NCBI GenBank assembly: GCA_017469925.1
Contig: JAFUFK010000018.1
Coordinates: forward strand, 1-44,035
Source: Bacteroidaceae bacterium
Lineage (GTDB): Bacteria > Bacteroidota > Bacteroidia > Bacteroidales > Bacteroidaceae
Reading direction: 5' to 3'
Length of the DNA stretch: 44,035 nucleotides
Position 1 is the stretch's first letter. Each line of letters starts with the position of its first letter. The notes under the pieces are model-generated. The model was given only the letters and a program-made list of their open reading frames with translations. It had not been told where the DNA came from and made no database searches. Shown here one piece after another: positions 36,946-44,035 of the stretch. The position numbers and the translations under genes are program-made.

Positions 36946-37983
36946 ATGAACAACCTTATGAAACCCGACGGCTACCACGCCCTCCTCGACCTGAAACAGA
37001 CAGAACTTGCCATCAAGAAGATAAAGGACTTCTTCCTCAACAGCCTATCGACCGAACTGCGCCTCCGCCGCGTGACCGCCCCCCTCTTCGTACTGCGAGG
37101 ACTCGGACTCAACGACGACCTCAACGGAGTCGAACGGCCCGTAGCCTTCCCCATCAAGTGCATGGACGAGAGCGTAGCCGAGGTCGTACACTCGCTGGCC
37201 AAGTGGAAGCGCGTCACCCTGGCAGAGTACGAGGTCCAGCCAGGCTTCGGCATCGTGACCGACATGAATGCCATACGCGCCGACGAGGAACTGGACAACA
37301 CCCACTCCCTATACGTCGACCAGTGGGACTGGGAGCGTGTCATGACCCGAGAAGACCGCACACTGCGCTACCTCAGGAAGATTGTCAACAAAATCTATTC
37401 GGCCATCCTGCGCACCGAATTCTACATCTGCGAGACCTATCCCCAGTTGCGCCCCTACCTGCCCGAGGACGTATTCTTCATCCACAGCGAAGAACTGCGC
37501 CGCATGTATCCCGACCTCACGCCAAAAGAACGGGAGGACGCCATCTGCAAGGAGCACGGCGCCGTCTTCATCATTGGCATCGGAGGCAAACTCGGCGACG
37601 GACAGCCCCACGACCTCCGCGCACCCGACTACGACGACTGGAGCACCCCGAACGAGGACGGCCTGGAAGGACTCAACGGCGACCTCCTCATCTGGTACCC
37701 CGTGCTCAACCGCGCCATCGAACTCTCCTCGATGGGCATCCGCGTCGATCGGGAAGCCCTGCTGCGACAACTCAAACTCCAGGGCAAGGAAGACAGGGCC
37801 CAACTCTACTTCCACCGCCGCCTGCTCGACGGACGTCTGCCACTCTCCATCGGAGGCGGCATAGGACAGAGCCGCCTCTGCATGGTACTACTGCACAAAG
37901 CCCACATCGGCGAGACCCAGTCCAGCATCTGGCCCGACCAGATGCGCCAGGAATGTCGCGAGGCAGGCATGACACTCATCTGA
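36946..37983 (+). CDS. asnA: Aspartate-ammonia ligase (AMP-forming)
   Basis: 345 residues. It makes asparagine from aspartate, ammonia and ATP in the cytoplasm. The AsnA family is recognised along its length: YHALLDLKQTELAIKKIKDFF, LRLRRVTAPLFVLRGLGLND, ERPVAFPIK, VEVVHSLAKWKR-type segment, YVDQWDWERV, VFFIHSEELRRMYPDLTPKERE, and the class-II synthetase-like motif 3 region LPLSIGGGIGQSRLCMVLL. Length is normal. The start at 36946 (MNNLMKPDGY) or the ATG four codons later are both possible. It stands alone with its own -7 box; the HU-like gene converges on it 18 bases beyond its stop. Confidence 0.95.
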   Translation: MNNLMKPDGYHALLDLKQTELAIKKIKDFFLNSLSTELRLRRVTAPLFVLRGLGLNDDLNGVERPVAFPIKCMDESVAEVVHSLAKWKRVTLAEYEVQPGFGIVTDMNAIRADEELDNTHSLYVDQWDWERVMTREDRTLRYLRKIVNKIYSAILRTEFYICETYPQLRPYLPEDVFFIHSEELRRMYPDLTPKEREDAICKEHGAVFIIGIGGKLGDGQPHDLRAPDYDDWSTPNEDGLEGLNGDLLIWYPVLNRAIELSSMGIRVDREALLRQLKLQGKEDRAQLYFHRRLLDGRLPLSIGGGIGQSRLCMVLLHKAHIGETQSSIWPDQMRQECREAGMTLI

Positions 37984-38001
37984 GCCACACCCCCGGGGCT
38001 G

Positions 38002-38499
38002 TCACGGCTGCTCCGGGGCATCGCCCCCCGCAGCCTTGGCTTTCGAGGCCTCGACCTCCTTATTCGCCAACTCACTCATCTTCTTCTTCGCCCGCCGCTG
38101 CTCGGCGCGGTTGGGCACACGGTTCAGGGCCACCGTCTGGATGGCCTTGGACATACGCGTCGAAGGCTTCCAGCGCAGGTTGACACGCTTGATGAGCGAC
38201 TCGTCGAACTCCTCGGCCGTCGCAGCCCCACGACTCGACAGGTTGGTGTAGAACGCCCCCAGGTCGTCCAGATTCACCCTGTCGCCCGCCATCAGATGCT
38301 CGAAGATGCATCGCTGCGCATCCTGCAAGAGACCGATAATCGTGCCCTCGGAGAAGGGCGACTGGTGCGAAGCCAGGTGGCGGGCAATATCGCGAGTCGT
38401 CACCGTCTGCCGGCGCTGCGCCGTCGCATACACAAGTTTCCGTTTCGTACGTCCGTAGATGCTGGCCAGACGCACCACAAAGCAATAGTTAATAGCCAT
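38002..38499 (-). CDS. HU-like DNA-binding protein with basic C-terminal tail
   Basis: 165 residues matching the divergent Bacteroidales HU type: an N-terminal strand (MAINYCFVVRLASIYG), helix TTRDIARHLASHQSPFSEGT followed by IIGLLQDAQRCIFEHLMAGD, the turn RVNLDDLGAFYTNLSSRG and a basic arm region. The tail (RAEQRRAKKKMSELANKEVE, then Ala/Lys-rich) should bind DNA non-specifically. Its promoter is TTTG-20 bp-TACTTTTG, and four palindromes at 22-bp spacing lie just upstream. Same promoter layout as the HU-like gene at 3993. Autoregulation through the palindromes is a reasonable hypothesis. Confidence 0.8.
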   Translation of the reverse strand: MAINYCFVVRLASIYGRTKRKLVYATAQRRQTVTTRDIARHLASHQSPFSEGTIIGLLQDAQRCIFEHLMAGDRVNLDDLGAFYTNLSSRGAATAEEFDESLIKRVNLRWKPSTRMSKAIQTVALNRVPNRAEQRRAKKKMSELANKEVEASKAKAAGGDAPEQP

Positions 38500-38582
38500 A
38501 GTCGTTTCGTTTAGTTCGCTTAGTCGTTTCGCATAGTACGCTTAATAGCACTCGGCAGGTCACCTAAGAGCCGACCCCGATG

Positions 38583-38614
38583 CAAAAGTAAGAAAAACTC
38601 GCAACATATACAAA
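38583..38614 (-). promoter_or_regulatory. Promoter of the second HU-like gene
   Basis: On the minus strand TTTG (plus 38611-38614), 20 bp, TACTTTTG (plus 38583-38590), then GCATCGGGG. This is the same arrangement and the same initial transcribed bases as at 4705-4736. Confidence 0.78.
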
Positions 38615-38626
38615 CAAAAGCCATAA

Positions 38627-38703
38627 GATAATTATCCTTACCGTGTCGGATAATTATCCGATGTGTGTAACATAATTATCTGTTATGTGTAGGATAATTA
38701 TCC
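38627..38703. repeat. Four ATAATTAT palindromes at an exact 22-bp period
   Basis: The core ATAATTAT occurs at 38628-38635, 38650-38657, 38672-38679 and 38694-38701, each 22 bp after the last. Flanks extend the symmetry to different degrees: GATAATTATC, TCGGATAATTATCCGA (16 bp perfect), ATAATTAT alone, and GGATAATTATCC. The array begins 13 bp upstream of the -33 box of the HU-like gene. Twenty-two bases are about two helical turns, so bound proteins would lie on one face of the DNA. It is most likely an operator array. No protein gene is seen in 38500-38830. Confidence 0.85.
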
Positions 38704-38748
38704 GTCAGACAAAGAATACTGGCATCGGAGCGGAGCCACCTAAGCAAT

Positions 38749-38779
38749 GTCCCTCGCAACCCAAGGGGGTGCGAGGGAC
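38749..38779 (-). terminator. Hairpin after the lipoprotein gene
   Basis: GTCCCTCGCA (38749-38758) pairs with TGCGAGGGAC (plus 38770-38779) with a small inner CCC/GGG extension. On the minus strand it follows the lipoprotein stop by about 50 bases and is followed by ATTGCTT, a weak T-rich tail. Probably the terminator of the exported-caspase operon. Confidence 0.6.
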
Positions 38780-38830
38780 AGAGTAATAGGAATCGTGAGG
38801 GAAGGCCTACTCCCGACTTAGTTGAGTCCG

Positions 38831-39280
38831 TCAGGAAATGGCGCCACTGCCGAGGACGATTTCCCGCGTGCTCTCTACCGTGATGTCGTCATGGCCCTGG
38901 CGTCCCAGCCTATAGACTGCACGGATGTAGTGCCTGCCTGCGGAGAGTCCCGAGGCTTTGTACTCGAACTCGTAGGGCGACACGGTGGCCGTGTGCTTGA
39001 ACTCTCCGTCAATGTAGTAGTCAACCTGCTTGATTTCCAGTTCCCAATACTCGAGGTCGGGCAGTATTATCGGGCTGAACTTCCACGAGACGGTGTACTG
39101 GCCGTTGATTCCCGACCATGTACCCGAGTAACGAAGCGGGAGTGCGTAGGAGGGGATGGGCAGGTCCTCGAGTTCGGCCGGTTCGGTGAAGTCATCGGAA
39201 CAAGCTGCGCATGCCAGTAACAGCAGGAAGGGTATCAGGCCTCGGAGCAGGCGGGATGGGATGAAGTGTATCTTGTTCAT
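38831..39280 (-). CDS. Small lipoprotein, unknown function
   Basis: 149 residues. A lipoprotein signal with lipobox CAAC (LLLLACAACSDDF) is followed by an acidic start (SDDFTEPAELEDLP) typical of surface-exported Bacteroidetes lipoproteins. The remainder (YTVSWKFSPIILPDLEYWEL, YIDGEFKHTATVSPYEFEY, GRHYIRAVYRLG) looks like a single Ig/FN3-like beta-sandwich. I do not recognise a family. It is the last gene of the minus-strand run that includes the caspase-like gene, 41 bases after the barrel protein gene. Confidence 0.65.
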   Translation of the reverse strand: MNKIHFIPSRLLRGLIPFLLLLACAACSDDFTEPAELEDLPIPSYALPLRYSGTWSGINGQYTVSWKFSPIILPDLEYWELEIKQVDYYIDGEFKHTATVSPYEFEYKASGLSAGRHYIRAVYRLGRQGHDDITVESTREIVLGSGAIS

Positions 39281-39321
39281 ATGCTTAACAATTTAGGGGT
39301 TATTAGAAACAGGCCAGTTTG

Positions 39322-40395
39322 TCACCGACTGGTGTCCCATTGGAAGCCGATGCCGCAGTTGATGCCGTTCAGTTTCTTTAGGCTGGGGACGCAGTCGTAG
39401 CCCAGGCTCAGGGATAGCGAGCACTTGCTGCTGATGGGGATGAAGCCCCTGACAATGGGGCGTAGCATGAATTTCATTTTGTAGTCTCCCGAGGCGCCAG
39501 TCTTCGAAGCAGACATGTTTAGTGTCCCGTTGCCGTCGAGGTAGTTCTGCACATCAGCTTCGGTGAGTTGCTGGCTGCTTGTGGTATGATTGCAGCTCAT
39601 GGAGATGAAGCCTACGCCGCATCCAATGGCAAAGTACTTGTAGAAGAAGTGTGGGGTGCCCGTCACGTAGAACTTTGGGTCATACGACTTGGTCTCACGG
39701 GTGTAGTCCACAATTGTGCGCATGTCCAGTTTATCGGAAATGTATTTGTCATTGTCAAGGTTTGCCCCCACATCCATGCTATACATGAACCACGACAATG
39801 AGCATACTAAGGATGCTCCGACGGGAAATTTCTTGTCGTAGTTGAGCGTGAAGCCCATACTACTCCCGTCCTCCAAGTCGCTAAGGTCGATGTGAATGCG
39901 CTTCCGGCCTTTCTTGTCGGTACGTTCTTCATACTTCGTCACGCGACAAATCTTATTGTCCTTCGTGTTGACGATGAAGATGTCCTTCGAGACGTAGTTG
40001 AACTTACCCGTCGCCTTGACTTCAGCCGAGGCGAAGAGCAGGTCCTTGCGGCTACAGTCCACCTCTCTTGTCCGGTCCTTGATGTTCTGAATCTCAATCC
40101 GTGTGCCCTCGCTGATGGCCCGCTTCAGGCAACTGATGTAGTCGTCGAGCATGTATGAGTCGGAACGTATCCTCCCATATTGCGCAACCAGGGCTTCCAT
40201 GAGGTCGTCGCTGGCACGGAAGGAGATTTTGCCCATGCACAACCGCTCCAGGCGTTCGCTGCTCTGGAAACTCTTTGTCAGGCACCAGTCGTTCAGCCGT
40301 TCGGCAAAGTTGCCGACGACCGCCTCGCTGGGTGACAGCGCCTGGCCTTGGAGAGTGCACGATAGCAGCACCAGTAGTATTATCAGTTTTCTCAT
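39322..40395 (-). CDS. Exported protein with likely C-terminal outer-membrane beta-barrel
   Basis: 357 residues with signal peptide. The N-terminal ~170 residues are mixed (FAERLNDWCLTKSFQSSERLERL, then IDLSDLEDGSS), and the second half alternates hydrophobic/polar with aromatic residues (SLVCSLSWFMYSMDVGA, FFYKYFAIGCGVGFISMSC, KCSLSLSLGYDCVPS) and ends in GIGFQWDTSR, as in small outer-membrane barrels. The start overlaps the stop of the upstream gene by 4 bases (ATGA), implying translational coupling. Part of the caspase operon. Function unknown. Confidence 0.65.
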   Translation of the reverse strand: MRKLIILLVLLSCTLQGQALSPSEAVVGNFAERLNDWCLTKSFQSSERLERLCMGKISFRASDDLMEALVAQYGRIRSDSYMLDDYISCLKRAISEGTRIEIQNIKDRTREVDCSRKDLLFASAEVKATGKFNYVSKDIFIVNTKDNKICRVTKYEERTDKKGRKRIHIDLSDLEDGSSMGFTLNYDKKFPVGASLVCSLSWFMYSMDVGANLDNDKYISDKLDMRTIVDYTRETKSYDPKFYVTGTPHFFYKYFAIGCGVGFISMSCNHTTSSQQLTEADVQNYLDGNGTLNMSASKTGASGDYKMKFMLRPIVRGFIPISSKCSLSLSLGYDCVPSLKKLNGINCGIGFQWDTSR

Positions 40396-41198
40396 AATCC
40401 TTTAGTCATTTTCCTATATAATGTTTCTTTATCGGTCTCTGGCATGGCTGTAATTTCACTTATCAGCCACCCGGTATTCTTGGTGTTACGGTCGGTATTG
40501 GCAATTGTGAAGACATAGCCTGGCACCTGGAAGAAGGTGAATTGGAGCTCGCTTACATAGTCGATCTTGAGCAGGCCATAGCGCACCAGTGTCATGAATG
40601 CCGTAAGGGCATCGACACGGGCCTCCCGATCCGCGAAGTCGGTGATGTAGGGTGCAGTCTCAGAGGCCATACGGCAGAGCGACATGAAGTTGGTCTCGTG
40701 GTCATCGGGCATGAGCATAAAGGGCTCGTGAGCCTTGGGAGATGCCAGAGAGAGACAGTCGCCCCCGGCCGACGTTATTACCCACTTGTACATGTGGCCC
40801 TTGCGGTGCTCTACCCGCAGGCGGAGCGTAATATCCACCGGCTTCCCCTGCAACGTAGCATGGCACAAGGCCGTGGCCAGCCAAGCCGTATCGGCATAGT
40901 GCAGGACGACGGAGTCGGCCAACACCTTATCCACGAACTTCTCAGCCCTGATGAAAGCCGTATCATTCCTCGACTTGTAACGGGCCAAGTCCAAGAGGAA
41001 GAGAAGGTTCTTGCGCCGGGCCCCGACGGAGTCCTTTTGCACAAGAGGATGGTATTCTTCTCCGTTGAACCTGTGTACGAACTCATCGACCAAAGATACC
41101 TGGGCGGCAAAGACCTCCTGGTCTTCAGTGTCGGGAATCTGGGCCTGGACAGGCAGAAGGGCTGAGAGGCAGAAGAATAGCTGAAAGAACTTTTTCAT
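40392..41198 (-). CDS. Exported protein of unknown function
   Basis: 268 residues with signal peptide (MKKFFQLFFCLSALLPVQAQ). The mature part has a helical first half (EVFAAQVSLVDEFVHRFNG, NLLFLLDLARYKSRNDTAFI) and a beta-rich second half (YKWVITSAGGDCLSL, YVSELQFTFFQVPGYVFTIA), resembling proteins of NTF2-like or similar periplasmic folds. No known motif. It overlaps the barrel gene by 4 bases at its stop and lies 11 bases after the next gene upstream in the operon. Confidence 0.65.
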   Translation of the reverse strand: MKKFFQLFFCLSALLPVQAQIPDTEDQEVFAAQVSLVDEFVHRFNGEEYHPLVQKDSVGARRKNLLFLLDLARYKSRNDTAFIRAEKFVDKVLADSVVLHYADTAWLATALCHATLQGKPVDITLRLRVEHRKGHMYKWVITSAGGDCLSLASPKAHEPFMLMPDDHETNFMSLCRMASETAPYITDFADREARVDALTAFMTLVRYGLLKIDYVSELQFTFFQVPGYVFTIANTDRNTKNTGWLISEITAMPETDKETLYRKMTKGL

Positions 41199-41209
41199 AC
41201 CCTTCCGGC

Positions 41210-41851
41210 CTACCCTCTTCGGGTCTCTGATGCTGTAACGTCGCCCAGCAAGACAATAAACTCATGCTCTCTCTCGCCACCATCCTTGACAATTTCTTCA
41301 TGGATGATATAGCACTTGATATTCTTCTTCGTGATATCTTTATATATGGGACGACCGTCGCGATAGCCGACAAAGGTCTGGTAGATACTGCACGTACAGA
41401 CGAAGGTGTCTTCACCTATCTGCTGGAGGTCACTTACCTTGATGTTGGCCACATCCGTTGTCTCAATCTTTACTTCGGAGTATCGTAGGTTGGCAAGCCC
41501 GTTGAGGTAGTTCTTAATCAGTCTGCGCGACTTGGTGGCACGGTTGACCGAGGTGGTCTCCATCATGACGCCTGCACGCTCCACCCCGTTCTCATAGTAG
41601 GAACTGCCCTTGCCGATAAACAGGTTAAGCGCCTTGGTACAATAGTAGAGACGTTCTTGCAAGGGGACAGACTTTCCTGCGTCGTCATGCTTACGCGCGA
41701 TATCTTTAAGATACTCACCAAAGAGTGCTGCCTTCTGGGCGGCACGCAGTTTCATGGTTTCTTCGAGATTTATGCTCTGGGCGCTAAGCTGGGAGCCGGC
41801 AAAGAGCATGAGAATTGCCGCTATGGCAAGTTTTACACTTATCTTTTTCAT
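41210..41851 (-). CDS. Exported protein of unknown function
   Basis: 213 residues with signal peptide (MKKISVKLAIAAILMLFAGS). A charged helical N-terminal half (ETMKLRAAQKAALFGEYLKD, ERLYYCTKALNLFIGKGSSYY) and a beta-rich end (SDLQQIGEDTFVCTCSIYQ, HEFIVLLGDVTASET). Two close cysteines (FVCTCS) are notable. No family is recognised. It lies 9 bases downstream of the caspase-like gene and 11 before the next, so co-transcription is very likely. Confidence 0.65.
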   Translation of the reverse strand: MKKISVKLAIAAILMLFAGSQLSAQSINLEETMKLRAAQKAALFGEYLKDIARKHDDAGKSVPLQERLYYCTKALNLFIGKGSSYYENGVERAGVMMETTSVNRATKSRRLIKNYLNGLANLRYSEVKIETTDVANIKVSDLQQIGEDTFVCTCSIYQTFVGYRDGRPIYKDITKKNIKCYIIHEEIVKDGGEREHEFIVLLGDVTASETRRG

Positions 41852-41860
41852 CTTTTTTAC

Positions 41861-43066
41861 TTATCTTTTATAATATTCACGTATATACAAATCCTTTATT
41901 TTTCCACCCGAGTTGAAAGAGCACTTCACGGCCAGCACCTTCAGCAGCTTCTCGGAGAAAGTAATACGACTGAAAAAGCCATCCAGGTCGTCCTTGTCAA
42001 TTACCAAGTCGAAGTCCTGGGCGTACACGCGGATGACGGCATCACTGGCAAAGTACTGCCGCAAGGTATAGCCCAGTTCGCGACGCTTTGTCCTCGGAAT
42101 GCCGGGATTGATGATGAGGTCGAAGGCCGCGGTCAGTTGCTGGTTGAAATCGTCGCTATCCGGGACGCTGTTGGCCACATCCTTCTTTGCCTCGTCAATG
42201 TCCTTGTCGCTGACGGTGGGCTCTGGTTCGGTAACCTGCGAGACATTAATGTCAAAGATGGGGGTCTGCTGTTCGACGTTCGAACGGCGCGAGTCTGCCA
42301 GAGTCTGGTTGTTGACCAGTGTCTGTACGTCTGTAAGGATGCTTTCCCAGTCTGGCACGTACGACTTACTTACGTAGTTATTAAATACCCTCATCAGATT
42401 ATATGAGAAGTAGTCAGTGTCACCTATTCCCTCGATATATTTCCCCCACGAAGACTGTCCTGCCTGGCTCGAAGACATGATGATATCGCCCGTGTTGTTC
42501 AGGAACAGTTTCTGGATGTTAGTCTTATCATCCGTATTCACATAGGCCACCCCCTTGTTGGCAAAAAATGCGATGTTGTCTTTAGCTGAAAGGACTTCGG
42601 CATAACTGTTACAGCACATACCAAAGGTTATGGTCAGGCGGGCACCCTTTTTCTTCAGTTCGCGATGTACCCACTCCAGGGGGACACACTTGTTTTCATA
42701 CGTCTGGGCAAGCAACATCTGCGGATAGCGACTCTTATCCTGCATAGCCCGTGCACCATGGCCAACATAGTAGAACACAATGATGTCATCCTTGTCGGCA
42801 CTGAGGCTCGTGACTATCGACTTGCAATTCTCGGGCGAGGTCTGACTGCCGTTGTACCGGTGGATGTCTGCCTTATACCCTTTTTCGGCCAAGGCTGAGT
42901 TGATGACTTGTATCCACTTGCTGTAGAGCAGCTTTTCGGTGTTGACATCAATCTGCCCGACATTGGGGTCAGTTGTATCTACAAAGGTTATCCAATGGAT
43001 GGTGTTTCGTGCCTGTGCGAACATGGCGACACAGGCCAGGAGAAGAAGTAAGATATTCCTTTTCAT
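41861..43066 (-). CDS. Exported caspase-like (peptidase C14-type) protein
   Basis: 401 residues with signal peptide (MKRNILLLLLACVAMFAQA). Residues ~22-245 follow the caspase/metacaspase fold: HWITFVDTTDPNVGQID start, strand DDIIVFYYVGHGAR with His103, and strand RLTITFGMCCNSY with Cys151 (Cys152 adjacent), the His-Cys dyad of clan CD peptidases; then GDIIMSSSQAGQSSW matching the late core strand. Residues ~250-400 are an extra alpha/beta part (FNQQLTAAFDLIINPG, LDGFFSRITFSEKLLKVLAV). Most bacterial caspase-like proteins are cytoplasmic; this one is exported. It overlaps the upstream gene by 4 bases and heads a set of exported partners. Substrate unknown. Confidence 0.85.
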   Translation of the reverse strand: MKRNILLLLLACVAMFAQARNTIHWITFVDTTDPNVGQIDVNTEKLLYSKWIQVINSALAEKGYKADIHRYNGSQTSPENCKSIVTSLSADKDDIIVFYYVGHGARAMQDKSRYPQMLLAQTYENKCVPLEWVHRELKKKGARLTITFGMCCNSYAEVLSAKDNIAFFANKGVAYVNTDDKTNIQKLFLNNTGDIIMSSSQAGQSSWGKYIEGIGDTDYFSYNLMRVFNNYVSKSYVPDWESILTDVQTLVNNQTLADSRRSNVEQQTPIFDINVSQVTEPEPTVSDKDIDEAKKDVANSVPDSDDFNQQLTAAFDLIINPGIPRTKRRELGYTLRQYFASDAVIRVYAQDFDLVIDKDDLDGFFSRITFSEKLLKVLAVKCSFNSGGKIKDLYIREYYKR

Positions 43067-43614
43067 GACAGATATTGTTTAAGTAAGAATGTGAGATATT
43101 CGTCGTCAGGGAACAGTGTATTGGCAAACTTCAGGAAGTCCTCTTCCTTAAGGCTGATTTTGGCTATGTCCTTGTCCTCGGCATCACGGACGATGGCCTG
43201 ACGGAGACCAAAGTCCATCAGCAATTGGCACTTTGCCTTTCTCGTTTCGAATGTGAAACGGACATTGGGTGAGAAATGGCCAAAGACTACGGCATTGCCC
43301 ACGTACTTTTCACTTGAGGCCATCAGGAAGCGGAGAACTCCACACTCCTCGGCACTCAGTTTTCTTTTCTTCAACACCGTCAGCGTGTCGTTCTTGATGT
43401 TGATTCTCTCTGCCGTCACATGTTTCGACCGATATATCAAGGCCGAGATACTGTCGCCGATACTGTTTTTCATAAGCGAATCGATTTGTGAATAACGTAC
43501 CACTCTCTTTGAGAACGAGGCCTTCCTACAGCCTGCCATACAGTTTGCACTGGCAAAAAGGCAGGCAAGGCAAACAAGCGTCGCCCCCCACATTACAAGA
43601 TTCTTTCTTTTCAT
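43063..43614 (-). CDS. Exported protein of unknown function, first gene of the caspase operon
   Basis: 183 residues. The N-terminus (MKRKNLVMWGATLVCLACLF) is a signal sequence with several cysteines; LACLF/ANCMAGC could include a lipobox. The mature part has an acidic/helical section and beta strands (NIKNDTLTVLKKRKLS, NVRFTFETRKAKCQLLMDF) and ends with FLKFANTLFPDDEYLTFLL. No family recognised. Its stop overlaps the caspase start by 4 bases. A hairpin lies 12 bases before its start codon and a long structured leader further upstream. Confidence 0.65.
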   Translation of the reverse strand: MKRKNLVMWGATLVCLACLFASANCMAGCRKASFSKRVVRYSQIDSLMKNSIGDSISALIYRSKHVTAERINIKNDTLTVLKKRKLSAEECGVLRFLMASSEKYVGNAVVFGHFSPNVRFTFETRKAKCQLLMDFGLRQAIVRDAEDKDIAKISLKEEDFLKFANTLFPDDEYLTFLLKQYLS

Positions 43615-43625
43615 AAAATTAATAA

Positions 43626-43677
43626 CTTATAGTTAAACGTTAATGTACTTTCCCCTAAGCCAACGCTAAACTATAAG
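43626..43677 (-). other. Hairpin just before the first start codon of the caspase operon
   Basis: CTTATAGTTAAACGTT (43626-43641) and AACGCTAAACTATAAG (43662-43677) are complementary at 14 of 16 positions with a 20-nt loop. In the minus-strand transcript it ends 12 bases before the ATG at 43614 and is followed by TTATTAATTTT, so it could act as a weak terminator or as a translational control hairpin. Confidence 0.55.
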
Positions 43678-43703
43678 GCACAGAGAAGCGCAGACCTACC
43701 ATA

Positions 43704-43829
43704 TCTCCAGTCAGGCTTTGCACGGCCCCTAATTACCTATGGTGAAGCCTGCGCTCATCAAGCGCATGCTCCAGTATGGTAATTAGTCATGCTCATATAT
43801 CTCGTGTGAGGTGCAAATTCGACTGGAGA
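43704..43829 (-). ncRNA. Nested long-range hairpin in the leader of the caspase operon
   Basis: Four helices nest in one another: TCTCCAGTC (43704-43712) with GACTGGAGA (43821-43829), TTTGCAC (43717-43723) with GTGCAAA (43811-43817), CTAATTACC (43729-43737) with GGTAATTAG (43778-43786), and TGCGCT (43750-43755) with AGCGCA (43761-43766). Such nesting over ~125 nt is unlikely by chance. A minus-strand -7 box at 43869-43876 would make it the 5' leader (about 250 nt) of the caspase operon. The strand is inferred; the palindromic pairing holds on either strand. No known RNA family is recognised. Confidence 0.55.
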
Positions 43830-43868
43830 ATCTGAGCTATAGAAGTGTGTATCCCACAGAATACATGA

Positions 43869-43876
43869 CAAAGTTA
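43869..43876 (-). promoter_or_regulatory. -7 box TAACTTTG upstream of the caspase-operon leader
   Basis: Plus-strand CAAAGTTA reads TAACTTTG on the minus strand, matching TAnnTTTG. The -33 region has no TTTG at the usual distance. Transcription would start near 43862. Confidence 0.5.
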
Positions 43877-43961
43877 AGAAATCTTTTTCACGTGCATGAC
43901 ATAAGCACATCATTTTTTGTAAAAAAACTTATTTGTCGGCCTCTTTATAAAGGATTTGTTG

Positions 43962-43969
43962 TACCTTTG
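43962..43969 (+). promoter_or_regulatory. -7 box TACCTTTG at the window end
   Basis: TACCTTTG is a perfect -7 match on the plus strand; TTTG at 43932-43935 is a few bases too far for an ideal -33 box. It probably drives a gene beyond the window. In 43970-44035 I see no start of a convincing gene. Confidence 0.5.
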
Positions 43970-44035
43970 TTGTCGAAGCCTTACAAATACCTTACGCGCG
44001 GTTGCGATACATCATATTAGAGGACGAACGACTGG

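Noticed and set aside
38627-38703. CRISPR array
   Set aside because: The repeated unit is an 8-16-bp palindrome with 14-bp or shorter intervals and only four copies; no cas genes are near. Operator array fits better.
43811-44020. Plus-strand 69-codon frame at the window end
   Set aside because: It overlaps the structured leader and two -7 boxes, has no family resemblance, and ends in low-complexity A+T-rich sequence; not supported as a gene.

Overview
The window looks like a chromosomal segment from a fibre-degrading Bacteroidales bacterium, most likely a Prevotella-type gut or rumen species. The grounds are: genes preceded by the Bacteroidetes -7 box TAnnTTTG (often with TTTG 20 bp upstream) instead of E. 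coli promoters; few clear Shine-Dalgarno sites; a Reg_prop/Y_Y_Y membrane regulator ending in an AraC domain; PL11, GH97, GH43 and GH30 enzymes with signal peptides; two divergent HU-like proteins; AsnA; and many secreted proteins starting MKK/MKR. No species call is possible from sequence reading alone.

Layout. 1-1295: the end of an AraC-type regulator and a DUF1349 lipoprotein. 1296-3980: an A+T-richer island with a Bacteroidetes promoter, a ~270-nt highly structured leader RNA that ends one base before a start codon, an EcoRI-type adenine methyltransferase, a DUF262-HNH nuclease, and a possible 33-residue membrane peptide. This resembles a compact restriction-modification or defence module and is one of the two best candidates for something undescribed. 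3993-6305: an HU-like protein with inverted-repeat upstream sites, a NimA-type flavin protein and a secreted alpha/beta hydrolase.

6348-26194: a minus-strand carbohydrate cluster. In transcription order it encodes a 1106-residue secreted modular protein, a PL11 rhamnogalacturonan lyase, a GH43, a LamG-GH43-GH31 fusion, a GH2 beta-galactosidase, a GH43-GH43 fusion, a GH30, (terminator), a DUF362 lipoprotein, a GH97 and a collapsed GH35 relic. The enzymes fit breakdown of rhamnogalacturonan I with galactose/arabinose-containing side chains. No SusC/SusD pair is present in the window. The likely regulator at 26320-29052 is a membrane sensor joined directly to an AraC domain, without kinase or receiver.

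29078-36681: divergent promoters lead to an ECF sigma factor and two small membrane proteins, then a terminator overlapping a promoter for a second, larger PL11 followed by a dipeptidyl peptidase IV and a small secreted protein. 36725-38830: a long hairpin, tRNA-Arg(CCG) with an altered elbow base pair, asnA, and a second HU-like gene whose upstream region carries four ATAATTAT palindromes at an exact 22-bp period. 38831-43614: a minus-strand run of six exported proteins centred on a caspase-like (C14-type) protein, with several overlapping or nearly abutting genes. It is preceded by a second large structured leader region at 43626-43829. This exported-caspase operon is the other main candidate for an undescribed system.
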